Positions 27,876-35,973 of a stretch of DNA of 64,000 nucleotides are shown one piece after another (within the stretch, counting starts at the first letter, position 1; the number at the start of each line of letters is the position of its first letter). The stretch comes from Bacteroidota bacterium. Lineage in GTDB: Bacteria > Bacteroidota > Bacteroidia > B-17B0 > Aurantibacillaceae. A program made the position numbers and the translations under genes. The DNA lies in the NCBI GenBank assembly GCA_030684395.1, contig JAUXTT010000012.1:23951-87950 (forward strand), given 5' to 3'. The notes under the pieces were generated by a model. That model saw only the letters and a list, made by a program, of their open reading frames with translations, was not told the origin of the DNA and did no database searches.

Positions 27876-30830
27876 ATGATTAAAAATGTAATGAAAGTTT
27901 CTTTAGCATTGGCAATGATGCCGATGTTTTTGTTTGCTCAAAAACCAGCTTCAAAAGGCAAAGCTACTCCTATCGCTTCAACAGTGGCATCAACTGCTGC
28001 CGCTTACGAAACCGTGCCGGGCGATCCAATGAACACACGTATCTACACATTAAAAAATGGTTTAAAAGTGTATTTAAGTGTTTATAAAAACGAACCTCGT
28101 ATTCAAACATATATTGCAGTAAAAGCAGGAAGTAAAAATGATCCGGCTGATGCTACAGGATTGGCGCATTACCTGGAACATATGTTGTTTAAAGGAACCG
28201 ATAAATTCGGCACAAAAGATTTCGCTAAAGAAGAACCTTTGGTAAAAAAAATCGAAGCTCTTTACGAAGTTTATCGTAAAACAACAGATACAAAAAAACG
28301 TAAAGCCATCTATCATGAAATTGACAGTATCTCAGGTGTAGCTGCAACATTTGCTATTGCCAACGAATACGATAAAATGACAGCTGCAATGGGTTGCAAA
28401 GGAACCAACGCTTTTACATCTGTAGAACAAACAGTTTATGTAAACGATATTCCTTCCAATCAATTAGAGAATTGGTTAACCATGGAAGCTGAGCGTTTCA
28501 GAAAACCTGTTTTGCGTTTATTCCACACTGAGTTAGAAGCTGTTTACGAAGAGAAAAACAGAGGTTTGGATAGTGATAACAATCAAGTGTTTGAACAATT
28601 GATGAGTGGTTTGTTTCAAAACCATACTTACGGAACACAGACTACCATTGGTACTATCGAGCATTTAAAAAATCCTTCGATGACCGAGATCAACAAATAC
28701 TTTTACAAAAACTATGTTCCAAACAACATGGCTATTTGTATGAGTGGCGATTTTGACCCTGATCAGGCAATAAAATTAATTGAATCGAAATTTGGCGGAA
28801 TGGACTCTAAACCTGTTCCTGAATTTAAGTACAAACCGGAAGTTCCAATTGCAAAACCATTAGTAAAAGAAGTGTTAGGCCCAAATGCAGAAAACGTAAT
28901 GATGGGTTTCCGTTTTGATGGTTCCGGCACTAAAGATGCTGACCTTAGTATGCTATTGAGTTTGATCTTAAGCAATGGTAAAGCAGGTTTGTTTGATCTA
29001 AACTTAAACCAAAGCCAAAAAGTATTAGGTTCTTTCAGTTACTTCGAAGGAATGAAAGACTATTCGATGTTGCTTGTTGGTGGTGAGCCTAAAGAGGGAC
29101 AAAAACTGGAAGAGGTTTCTAAATTGGTGTTAGACGAAATTGAAAAAGTGAAAAAAGGAGAATTTGCAGATTGGTTGATTCCTGCAATTATTACTGATCT
29201 TAAATATTCTCAAACTAAAGAACTAGAAGAGAATTCGGCAAGAGCTATTAAAATGGCAATGTCGTTCACTACTGATAAATCATGGTCTGATAACGTAAAC
29301 AAAATCAATCGCCTTTCTAAGATCACCAAACAAGAGATCATGGATTTCACCAAAAAAAATTGTGGAACTAACTACGTAATTGTTTATAAACGTTTTGGAG
29401 AAAATCCGAATGCACAAAAAGTTGACAAGCCTGAGATCACTCCGGTAACAGTAAACAGAGAAGACCAATCACCTTTTTTAAAGAGTGTGATCGATTACAA
29501 AGCTGCTAACATTGAACCGGTGTTTTTAGATTACAATAAAGATGTAACACAGTTTAACATCAAATCTAACATTCCAGTTTTGTACACACAAAACAAAGAA
29601 AATCAAACTTTTGACCTGTACTATATTTTTGATATGGGATCAAACCACGATAAATCTTTACCAATTGCTATTGAGTATCTTCCTTATTTAGGTACATCTA
29701 AACTTTCTGCAGAAGCTATTCAGCAAGAGTTTTACAAATTGGGAAGCAGCTTTAATGTGTTTAACTCTGCCGATCAGGTGTATGTGAGTTTAAACGGTTT
29801 AACTGAGAACTTCGATAAATCAGTAGAATTATTCGAAAGCCTTTTGAATGATGCGCAACCAAATAAAGAAGTATTAGAAAGTCTGGTAGCTGATAAAGAA
29901 AAAGCACGAGAAGATGCTAAGCTGGAAAAAAGAATTATTTTGAATCAGGCAATGTATAATTACGGTGTATACGGTCCGCAAAACCCATTCACCAACGTAC
30001 TTTCTGATACTGAACTAAAAGCCTTGAAAGCAGAAGATCTTACAGCTAAAATTAAAAAACTAAGCAGCTTCGAACACCGTGTGTTGTATTACGGAACAAA
30101 ATCGAAAGAAGAGTTAACTACAGTATTAAACAAATTACATAACGCTCCGGAGAAATTACAAGCAATCCCTGCTCCTGTTGATTTTAAAGAACAGCCAACA
30201 GGTAATACTGTTTATGTTGTTGACTATGAAATGAAACAAGCAGAGATCATTATGTTTGGAAAAGGAACCCAGTACAATCCTGAACTTACTCCAAAAATCA
30301 ATTTGTATAACGAATACTTTGGTGGTGGAATGTCGGGAATAGTATTCCAGGAATTACGTGAGTCAAGAGCTTTGGCTTATAGTGTTATGTCGGCTTACCG
30401 TGGACAAGGTAAAAAGGATAAACCTTATTACTCTTTCTCTTACATTGGTTCACAGGTTGATAAATTACCGGAAGCAATGGGCGGAATGTATGACCTATTG
30501 AACAATATGCCACAATCGGATGTAATGTTTCATGGTGCAAAAGATGCGGTGTTAAGCAAAATCAGAACAGAGCGTATTACCAAATCTAAAATTTTGTTCA
30601 ACTACGAATCAGCAAAAAAATTAGGTTTAAACTATGATGTTCGTAAAACTGTTTATGATAAAGTACAAGGCATGCAATATAACGACCTTAAAGCTTTCCA
30701 AACAGAATACGTAAAAGGCTTGCCACTAAGTGTATTAGTATTAGGTAAAAAAGATAAACTGGATATTAAAACATTAGAGAAATACGGTACTGTGAAGTAT
30801 TTGACTTTAAAGGATGTTTTTGGATATTAA
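27876..30830 (+). CDS. Secreted M16 family metallopeptidase
   Basis: The 984-residue product has a signal peptide (VSLALAMMPMFLFAQ) and the inverted zinc motif HYLEH at 98-102 in GLAHYLEHMLFKGT, with the downstream glutamate in ELEAVYEEKNRG. Two homologous M16 halves are joined by a linker (about 500-560). The second half lacks an HxxEH, as in other M16 proteins where one half is catalytic. These peptidases degrade oligopeptides in a closed chamber; here the location should be periplasmic. A clear intrinsic terminator follows the gene. The region before the start codon is occupied by a dispersed repeat. Confidence 0.92.
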   Translation: MIKNVMKVSLALAMMPMFLFAQKPASKGKATPIASTVASTAAAYETVPGDPMNTRIYTLKNGLKVYLSVYKNEPRIQTYIAVKAGSKNDPADATGLAHYLEHMLFKGTDKFGTKDFAKEEPLVKKIEALYEVYRKTTDTKKRKAIYHEIDSISGVAATFAIANEYDKMTAAMGCKGTNAFTSVEQTVYVNDIPSNQLENWLTMEAERFRKPVLRLFHTELEAVYEEKNRGLDSDNNQVFEQLMSGLFQNHTYGTQTTIGTIEHLKNPSMTEINKYFYKNYVPNNMAICMSGDFDPDQAIKLIESKFGGMDSKPVPEFKYKPEVPIAKPLVKEVLGPNAENVMMGFRFDGSGTKDADLSMLLSLILSNGKAGLFDLNLNQSQKVLGSFSYFEGMKDYSMLLVGGEPKEGQKLEEVSKLVLDEIEKVKKGEFADWLIPAIITDLKYSQTKELEENSARAIKMAMSFTTDKSWSDNVNKINRLSKITKQEIMDFTKKNCGTNYVIVYKRFGENPNAQKVDKPEITPVTVNREDQSPFLKSVIDYKAANIEPVFLDYNKDVTQFNIKSNIPVLYTQNKENQTFDLYYIFDMGSNHDKSLPIAIEYLPYLGTSKLSAEAIQQEFYKLGSSFNVFNSADQVYVSLNGLTENFDKSVELFESLLNDAQPNKEVLESLVADKEKAREDAKLEKRIILNQAMYNYGVYGPQNPFTNVLSDTELKALKAEDLTAKIKKLSSFEHRVLYYGTKSKEELTTVLNKLHNAPEKLQAIPAPVDFKEQPTGNTVYVVDYEMKQAEIIMFGKGTQYNPELTPKINLYNEYFGGGMSGIVFQELRESRALAYSVMSAYRGQGKKDKPYYSFSYIGSQVDKLPEAMGGMYDLLNNMPQSDVMFHGAKDAVLSKIRTERITKSKILFNYESAKKLGLNYDVRKTVYDKVQGMQYNDLKAFQTEYVKGLPLSVLVLGKKDKLDIKTLEKYGTVKYLTLKDVFGY

Positions 30831-30852
30831 CATTGGTCTGTACAATAAATTC

Positions 30853-30884
30853 AAAAAGGTCGTCAGTAATGGCGGCCTTTTTTT
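30853..30884 (+). terminator. Intrinsic terminator after the M16 peptidase
   Basis: AAAAAGGTCG (30853-30862) pairs with CGGCCTTTTT (30873-30882), with one G-U pair, and T residues continue to 30884. It begins 23 bp after the stop. Confidence 0.8.
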
Positions 30885-30912
30885 ATTACTATTGGCGAAT
30901 AATATTGAAGGC

Positions 30913-31215
30913 ATGAAGCAAATTTTTTACCTCATACTCACTGTTCTCCTATTAGGCGGAATGTTTGTGAGTAATCCTAATGAAGAGAAATTTAAAACAT
31001 TCCTGATCACAAATGCAGCGCAGGAAGTGGTGACGGAAGGAAGATTGTTAGATGGCCTTAAAGACCTTGTAGGAGGAGGTCCTGAATCTCAACCAAAGAT
31101 CACTACGGATCGCGCAAACTATTACCTGCTTTCTGTTTATGATGTAAAAGGCGGAGAGAAAAATAAAAAATACCTTGGTGCGTTCGGGACTTTTTTTGAA
31201 TTATCAAATGACTAA
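30913..31215 (+). CDS. DUF4359-like small membrane-anchored protein
   Basis: Starting from the ATG at 30913 the product has 100 residues; an in-frame ATG at 30814 lies inside the M16 gene and before its terminator, so it is rejected. There is one N-terminal hydrophobic helix (IFYLILTVLLLGGMFVS), then SNPNEEKFKTFL and a C-terminal DRANYYLLSVYDVK and KYLGAFGTFFEL. This is the pattern of DUF4359 proteins, whose role is unknown. Confidence 0.65.
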   Translation: MKQIFYLILTVLLLGGMFVSNPNEEKFKTFLITNAAQEVVTEGRLLDGLKDLVGGGPESQPKITTDRANYYLLSVYDVKGGEKNKKYLGAFGTFFELSND

Positions 31216-31326
31216 AACAACGAAATAAACCCGTAAGATGGTTTGCCGGTTCCCTTCTTAATTTCCACCAGCGGTAACAAACACTTCGCTCTTTCTTCTT
31301 AATTTTCGATTCTAAATAATTGAATT

Positions 31327-31989
31327 ATGAAAGCTCTTCGTTTGTTAGCTATCACATGCATTGTACTTCTCGGCTTCACTTCCTTCTCACAAAAACCTTT
31401 AGTAATAAATCTGCACAAGGCAATGAAGAATAAGGAACTCATCATTGTTAACCGCGAGGTTACGCCCATTACCGAAGAAAACCATAAAGGCATTAAGCTA
31501 AGCAAAGCTTACGGAGAAGGAATTGCATGGTTAAACAACATTGAATTTTCGAACGGAACAATTGAGTTTGATGTTCGTGGCGAAGATGTAAAACAACATA
31601 GTTTTGTAGGTATTGCATTTCATGGCAAAAACGATTCTACTTATGATGCAGTTTATCTCCGTCCATTTCAGTTCAAAGCTGCTGATGAAGTTTCACAAAA
31701 AAAGATGCTCCAGTACATTTCCCTACCTGAATTCACCTGGAGAAAATTACGCGAGCAATATCCGGGTAAATATGAGAACTCAATTGCTCCTGCGCCGAAC
31801 CCAAACGCATGGGTGAAAGTTAAGATCGTGCTCAATGAAACTACGGTCTCTACTTATATCAACGGGAACAAAGAACCGAGCATGGTCGTAGAAAAAGTTA
31901 CTTCAGCTAAAACAGGATGGATCGGATTTTATGTTGCAGATACTTCAGGTGGGGATTTTGCTAATATTAAGATCACGAAAACAGATTAA
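31327..31989 (+). CDS. Secreted protein with ConA-like/DUF1080-type fold, function unknown
   Basis: The 220-residue product has a signal peptide cleaved near TSFSQ and a single beta-rich domain. The segments EFSNGTIEFDVRGEDV, FVGIAFHGKNDSTYDAVYLRPF and the closing TGWIGFYVADTSGGDFANIKI are typical of DUF1080/LamG-type jelly rolls. Members often bind or cleave glycans, but the catalytic residues of a hydrolase cannot be named here. It stands alone between a small DUF4359-like gene and an oxidoreductase gene. Confidence 0.65.
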   Translation: MKALRLLAITCIVLLGFTSFSQKPLVINLHKAMKNKELIIVNREVTPITEENHKGIKLSKAYGEGIAWLNNIEFSNGTIEFDVRGEDVKQHSFVGIAFHGKNDSTYDAVYLRPFQFKAADEVSQKKMLQYISLPEFTWRKLREQYPGKYENSIAPAPNPNAWVKVKIVLNETTVSTYINGNKEPSMVVEKVTSAKTGWIGFYVADTSGGDFANIKITKTD

Positions 31990-32022
31990 TAAAACCTGTA
32001 CTTTATATTTAGATATAAAAAG

Positions 32023-32030
32023 TATATTTG
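32023..32030 (+). promoter_or_regulatory. -7 promoter box for the oxidoreductase gene
   Basis: TATATTTG is an exact TAnnTTTG match ending 10 bases before the ATG at 32041, implying a very short leader. Confidence 0.5.
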
Positions 32031-32040
32031 AGATTACAAT

Positions 32041-33009
32041 ATGAAAGCCAGCATAAATACCATATACGGTCCACCAGAAGTACTTCAGGTTCTAGAGGTT
32101 GATAAACCAATTCCAAAAGACGATGAAGTTCTTATTAAGATCCATGCCTCAACAGTAAACCGAACCGATACCGGATTTCGAAACCCCGAATATTTTATTG
32201 TAAGATTAGTTGGCGGACTCTTTAAACCAAAGAACAAAATTTTAGGTTCGGAACTGGCAGGCGAAGTAGAAGCAATTGGTAAGGATGTAAAAATATTTAA
32301 AGTCGGCGATCAGGTATTTGGTTTAAGCACTTATAAATTTGGAACGCATGCAGAGTATATTTGTGTGCAGGAAGAAAAAGCAATTACATTAAAGCCAAAT
32401 AACATGTCGTATCAGGAAGCTGCTGCAGTACCTGATGGAATGTTTCTGGCTTATTCGAATATTAAGAAAATAGATTTCACTAAAAACCCAAAGATTCTTG
32501 TCAATGGGGCAACCGGATCAATTGGCTCTGCAACTTTACAATTAGCTAAACATTTTGGTGCAGAAGTAACTGCGGTAGGCAATACAAAAAATTTGGAACT
32601 TCTAAAATCATTGGGTGCCGATCATGTAATTGATTACAGCAAAGAAGATTTCACACAGTGCGGACAGTTATTCGATTTTGTATTGGATGTAGTAGGTAAA
32701 AGCTCTTTCTTCAAATGCAAAAAAATACTGAAACCAAAAGGTATTTACATTTCTTCTGAACTAGGTTATTTATCACAAAATATTTACCTGGCCTTATTCA
32801 CTCCACTCCTATTCGGGAAAAAGGTATTGTTCCCTATTCCAAAAGACACAAAAAAAGACATGGAGTTTTTCAAAGAACTTATCGAAGCAGGAAAATACAA
32901 AGCAGTGATCGATAGAACCTATCGCTTAGATCAAATTATAGAAGCTACAAAGTATGTTGAGACTGGGGAGAAAACAGGGAATGTGGTGATAAGCGTAATA
33001 ACAACATAG
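32041..33009 (+). CDS. Zinc-independent MDR-family NAD(P)-dependent oxidoreductase
   Basis: The 322-residue product is a medium-chain dehydrogenase/reductase of the quinone-oxidoreductase subgroup. It has an N-terminal GroES-like domain (HASTVNRTDTGFR, LGSELAGEVEAIGKDV) and a Rossmann domain with NGATGSIGSATLQLAKHFGA and the following GADHVIDYSKED. The cysteine ligands of zinc-type alcohol dehydrogenases are missing, so reduction of quinones or enones is more likely than alcohol oxidation. It is followed after 7 bp by a putative lipoprotein gene on the same strand. Confidence 0.88.
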   Translation: MKASINTIYGPPEVLQVLEVDKPIPKDDEVLIKIHASTVNRTDTGFRNPEYFIVRLVGGLFKPKNKILGSELAGEVEAIGKDVKIFKVGDQVFGLSTYKFGTHAEYICVQEEKAITLKPNNMSYQEAAAVPDGMFLAYSNIKKIDFTKNPKILVNGATGSIGSATLQLAKHFGAEVTAVGNTKNLELLKSLGADHVIDYSKEDFTQCGQLFDFVLDVVGKSSFFKCKKILKPKGIYISSELGYLSQNIYLALFTPLLFGKKVLFPIPKDTKKDMEFFKELIEAGKYKAVIDRTYRLDQIIEATKYVETGEKTGNVVISVITT

Positions 33010-33016
33010 AAACAGC

Positions 33017-33508
33017 TTGGCAGTTATTAAAATTATAATTATTTCTTTGGTATGCTTAGTGCTTGGGAACTGCGCTAATGAAAAACACCACAGCCCTGAA
33101 TCAGTAAATAGTTTTAGCAGAAATATCGATACGTTAAAAAATTACATTGATCTTAAAAAATACAAACCCGTAAATGTAATGTGGAAAGAAACCCGTTTTG
33201 ATACTAAAAATTCAGGCAGAACTATTATTCCCGGGCCAACAGATTATAAATTAGAAGCATATTTACAGTTCGACCGAAGCACCGCAGATAAACTGAAAAA
33301 CGATTATAACGTAAATTCTGATTCAAACAACGTAATTTCAATAGATGAGCTTTGGTTTGGTTGGTTACCAAAAGATATGTTACACAAAGACAAATTAGAC
33401 TCATCAAAAATAGACAATGCTGACCCTTTTTATAAATCACCACTATTAAATGGAAGTTATGTTTTTATAAATGCAAATACAATACTAATAGAATTATACA
33501 CAAAATAA
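33017..33508 (+). CDS. Putative lipoprotein, function unknown
   Basis: The 163-residue product is read from a TTG start 7 bp after the previous stop. It has a hydrophobic signal (IIIISLVCLVL) and a lipobox LVLGNC, after which the mature part is polar (NEKHHSPESVNSF). No ATG is available before the lipobox, so a TTG start is the only way to keep the signal. No family recognised. Probably co-transcribed with the oxidoreductase. Confidence 0.6.
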   Translation: MAVIKIIIISLVCLVLGNCANEKHHSPESVNSFSRNIDTLKNYIDLKKYKPVNVMWKETRFDTKNSGRTIIPGPTDYKLEAYLQFDRSTADKLKNDYNVNSDSNNVISIDELWFGWLPKDMLHKDKLDSSKIDNADPFYKSPLLNGSYVFINANTILIELYTK

Positions 33509-33543
33509 TTAGATAAATAGTAAATTTCAAACCCAATAAGCCC

Positions 33544-33918
33544 ATGGAATCAGTATCACCCAACATTTATGTAAAAGACCTTAAGGCAACCATTGGTTTT
33601 TACAAACAACTCGGATTTGAAGTAACAGCAAGCGTTCCTGAGGACAACCCTGTTATTTTTGCCATGATGGTTTGTGGTAAAGTGACGTTTATGTTTCAAA
33701 CATTTGAAAGTTTAGGAGATGAGTTACCTGAAGTTAGCAGACAATCAGGAGGTTCTTTGTTACTCTACATCCAAACTAAAGAAATTCGTAAATTCTTTGC
33801 TCAACTAAAAGACAAAGTAAAAATTATAAAAGGATTGGAAACAACTTTTTACGGCGCTACTGAATTCTCTATTCTGGACAATAACGGTTATGTGTTAACC
33901 TTTGCAGAAGACGAATAA
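33544..33918 (+). CDS. VOC (glyoxalase/bleomycin-resistance fold) family protein
   Basis: The 124-residue product is the size of a single VOC module and has the opening PNIYVKDLKATIGFYKQLGF and the closing TEFSILDNNGYVLTFAE typical of the fold. The superfamily covers metal-dependent dioxygenases, glyoxalases and drug-binding proteins. The metal-binding set is not complete enough to say which, so an immunity or binding role is equally open. Confidence 0.8.
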   Translation: MESVSPNIYVKDLKATIGFYKQLGFEVTASVPEDNPVIFAMMVCGKVTFMFQTFESLGDELPEVSRQSGGSLLLYIQTKEIRKFFAQLKDKVKIIKGLETTFYGATEFSILDNNGYVLTFAEDE

Positions 33919-33947
33919 GCTGATACGCTGATTGTAAAATCCGACGG

Positions 33948-34005
33948 TTTCTCGCAGACTTACGCAGAGGAAGCAGTTAAACCCTTTGCAAAACTCTGCG
34001 AGAAA
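33948..34005. repeat. Extragenic inverted repeat (TTTCTCGCAGA type)
   Basis: TTTCTCGCAGA (33948-33958) and TCTGCGAGAAA (33995-34005) are perfect reverse complements 36 bp apart, with CTTACGCAGAGG directly after the first arm. The words CGCAGA and CTCTGCG belong to the same class of short-period repeats as 5754-5792 and 35904-35936. It overlaps the region where a -33 element of the next gene would lie. Confidence 0.6.
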
Positions 34006-34014
34006 TTTAATCAC

Positions 34015-34022
34015 TACCTTTG
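34015..34022 (+). promoter_or_regulatory. -7 promoter box that fixes the rsmH-like start
   Basis: TACCTTTG matches TAnnTTTG and ends 5 bases before the ATG at 34028. It lies inside a longer in-frame ORF opening at 33986. That extension cannot be translated from this promoter, so the downstream ATG is preferred and the message would be almost leaderless. Confidence 0.5.
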
Positions 34023-34027
34023 CCTTT

Positions 34028-35077
34028 ATGGATGAGCAGAACCCAAAACGGGAGCGTCGTGTAAGATACAAAGGCACACACCCGAAAGCATTTAAAGAAA
34101 AATACAAAGAGCTACAGCCTGAGCAGTATGCCGATGATGTTGAAAAAGTAAAACAACAAGGTCGTACTCCTGCAGGTATGCACCGTTCTATTTGTGTGAA
34201 CGAAATAATGGAGTTCTTGCAAATTGTTCCCGGGCAAACCGGAATGGACGCAACACTTGGTTATGGCGGACATAGTTTAGAAATGCTGAAGTGTTTGGTT
34301 CCCGGTGGACGTTTATTTGCTACTGATGTAGACCCTTTTGAACTGCCCCGTACTCAGGAACGTTTGCAAGCATTAGGCTTTGGCCCTGATATTTTGTTTG
34401 TGAGGCAAATGAACTTTTCACACATTGATAAAATTGCTGAAGAAGCGGGGCCGTTGAATTTTGTATTGGCCGATCTTGGTGTTTCTTCTATGCAAATAGA
34501 TAATCCAGACAGAGGATTTTCATTTAAGATCAAAGGTCCATTGGATCTACGATTGAATCCTAAAAGCGGAAAATCGGCAGCTGATTTGTTAAAGAAAATA
34601 TCCTATGATCATTTGGAAGAGTTATTCGCAGTTTACTCCGACGAACCCTATTCCGAATTAATTGCCAGAGCCATTACTTCCAAAATAAAACAAGGAAAAA
34701 AAATAGAAACTACTACACAACTACAGGAAACAATTGCAGAAACTTTACAATATTTATCTGAAGACTCAAGAAAAGAAGAAACAAAAAAAGCTTGTCAACG
34801 CTGCTTTCAAGCATTACGTATTGAAGTGAACAATGAATTTGGTGTGTTGGAAGATTTTCTGGAAAAGCTTCCATTCGCGCTTGCCCCGGGCGGAAGAGTT
34901 GCTATACTTTCCTTTCATTCGGGAGAAGACCGTCGGGTAAAAAAGTCTTTTCAAAATTTTTTCCGTGAAGGTATTTATAGTGAAGTAGCTTCTGATCCTA
35001 TTCGCCCAACAACTGAAGAAAGTAATACAAATCCACGTGCTCGTTCAGCTAAATTACGTTGGGCAATAAAAGCGTAG
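34028..35077 (+). CDS. Divergent RsmH-family 16S rRNA methyltransferase
   Basis: The 349-residue product follows the RsmH/MraW plan. It has motif I MDATLGYGGHSLEML, FVLADLGVSSMQIDNPDRGFSF, the QALRIEVNNEFG block and APGGRVAILSFHSGEDRRVK near the end. Genuine RsmH methylates N4 of C1402 in 16S rRNA and lies in the dcw division cluster. This copy is outside any such cluster, has a basic N-terminal extension before the domain, and differs at usually fixed points: SFHSGEDR instead of SFHSLEDR, GPLDLRLNP instead of GPLDMRMD, and YSDEPYSELIARAI instead of GEExxARxIARAI. It may be a paralogue with another target, so no symbol is assigned. Confidence 0.8.
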   Translation: MDEQNPKRERRVRYKGTHPKAFKEKYKELQPEQYADDVEKVKQQGRTPAGMHRSICVNEIMEFLQIVPGQTGMDATLGYGGHSLEMLKCLVPGGRLFATDVDPFELPRTQERLQALGFGPDILFVRQMNFSHIDKIAEEAGPLNFVLADLGVSSMQIDNPDRGFSFKIKGPLDLRLNPKSGKSAADLLKKISYDHLEELFAVYSDEPYSELIARAITSKIKQGKKIETTTQLQETIAETLQYLSEDSRKEETKKACQRCFQALRIEVNNEFGVLEDFLEKLPFALAPGGRVAILSFHSGEDRRVKKSFQNFFREGIYSEVASDPIRPTTEESNTNPRARSAKLRWAIKA

Positions 35078-35194
35078 TTTGATCATTGGCTTATTTTTGC
35101 ATTTTGTGAAAAATTACCTTTTCAATAGCATGAATTTGATGGAGTATCTTTAAATTAGTGTTCAGGGAGTGTTCAACCTAATAAAAATAAATTA

Positions 35195-35413
35195 ATGAAA
35201 TCACTTAATAAATTGATGCAGGATATTATCGTACTTACTACGGAAATAGAAACAAATTATCCTGAGTTATACAAAAACCTGGAAGAAACTCCGATTACCA
35301 TTTGCGACACCAAAGAGAAAACAATCTGCTTGGATGACTTAAAGAATTATATAGAAACATTGAAATCACAACTTCAACATCATATTGAAACGCATAAAAA
35401 ATCGATCACTTGA
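35195..35413 (+). CDS. Conserved small acidic protein, unknown
   Basis: The 72-residue product is helical and charged (LMQDIIVLTTEIETNYPELYKNLEE, ending QLQHHIETHKKS). It has no signal peptide or membrane segment. I recall similar short proteins in Bacteroidota but know no function. A TATCTTTA -7-like box lies about 45 bp upstream. Confidence 0.6.
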   Translation: MKSLNKLMQDIIVLTTEIETNYPELYKNLEETPITICDTKEKTICLDDLKNYIETLKSQLQHHIETHKKSIT

Positions 35414-35430
35414 TTTTTTTCAACAAGCCC

Positions 35431-35886
35431 TTACACTGCCAAAACAGGTTTGGGCTTACTTACATTTCTATACATGTACTCATGAAAGATATGACGACGT
35501 GCGAAACGTGTTAAAGTAGATGAGTTCATCAGTTTATTGTAAACCGTTTTTGGAATACTGAGATATTCATACACGCTTCCATCTGTAAAAGAAACTTTTA
35601 AAGTAGTGCCTTTGTATTCAATATCATCTATTCCTGAATTAGTAGTAGTGTTAGTGTAATCTTCCAGGTTCGATTTATTCGTTTCAGGAGATACACTTAC
35701 CAGGAAATGATACGCTTCAATGATCTGTTTACTTTTCACTTCTGCAGCTTCTCTTTGCTCCTCATTATCTACAAACTTATCAGGATGCCACTCTTTCATT
35801 AAGTTTCTGTAAATAATTTTTAACTCAGCAAGATCTGCGTCTTTGGTGATGTTAAATAGTGTTCTGTACTCTACTACTCTTCTCAT
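35431..35886 (-). CDS. J-domain and KTSC-domain fusion protein
   Basis: Read from the ATG at 35886 the product has 151 residues; an upstream GTG at 35907 is in frame but lies in a repeat. The N-terminal half is a J domain with the invariant HPD in MKEWHPDKF. A short linker leads to a KTSC domain (TTLKVSFTDGSVYEYLSIP, then LTRFARRHIFHEYMYRNV). J domains stimulate DnaK ATPase. KTSC domains are found on many nucleic-acid enzymes and are of unknown role. The fusion suggests targeting of DnaK to a KTSC-bound substrate. That is inference. Confidence 0.85.
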   Translation of the reverse strand: MRRVVEYRTLFNITKDADLAELKIIYRNLMKEWHPDKFVDNEEQREAAEVKSKQIIEAYHFLVSVSPETNKSNLEDYTNTTTNSGIDDIEYKGTTLKVSFTDGSVYEYLSIPKTVYNKLMNSSTLTRFARRHIFHEYMYRNVSKPKPVLAV

Positions 35887-35903
35887 TTCTTTTATTTTTT
35901 GTT

Positions 35904-35936
35904 TCACGCAGATTTCGCAGATGACACAGATTTTAT
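35904..35936. repeat. CGCAGAT-type dispersed repeat
   Basis: TTCACGCAGATTTCGCAG continues as ATGACACAGATTTTAT with a 10-11 base period of (C/A)(G/A)CAGAT words. It lies in the 87-bp gap between the J-KTSC and DEAD-box genes. A second copy of its right half is at 6265-6284. Confidence 0.6.
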
Positions 35937-35973
35937 ACCTGAATAATTTGTTAGTCTGAATTCCTCTATTTAA

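Noticed and set aside
30814..30912. Longer start for the DUF4359-like gene
   Set aside because: The extension overlaps the 3' end of the M16 peptidase gene and its terminator; the ATG at 30913 gives a proper membrane signal.
33986..34027. N-terminal extension of the RsmH-like protein from an upstream ATG
   Set aside because: A promoter -7 box overlaps it, and the extension falls in the tail of an inverted repeat.
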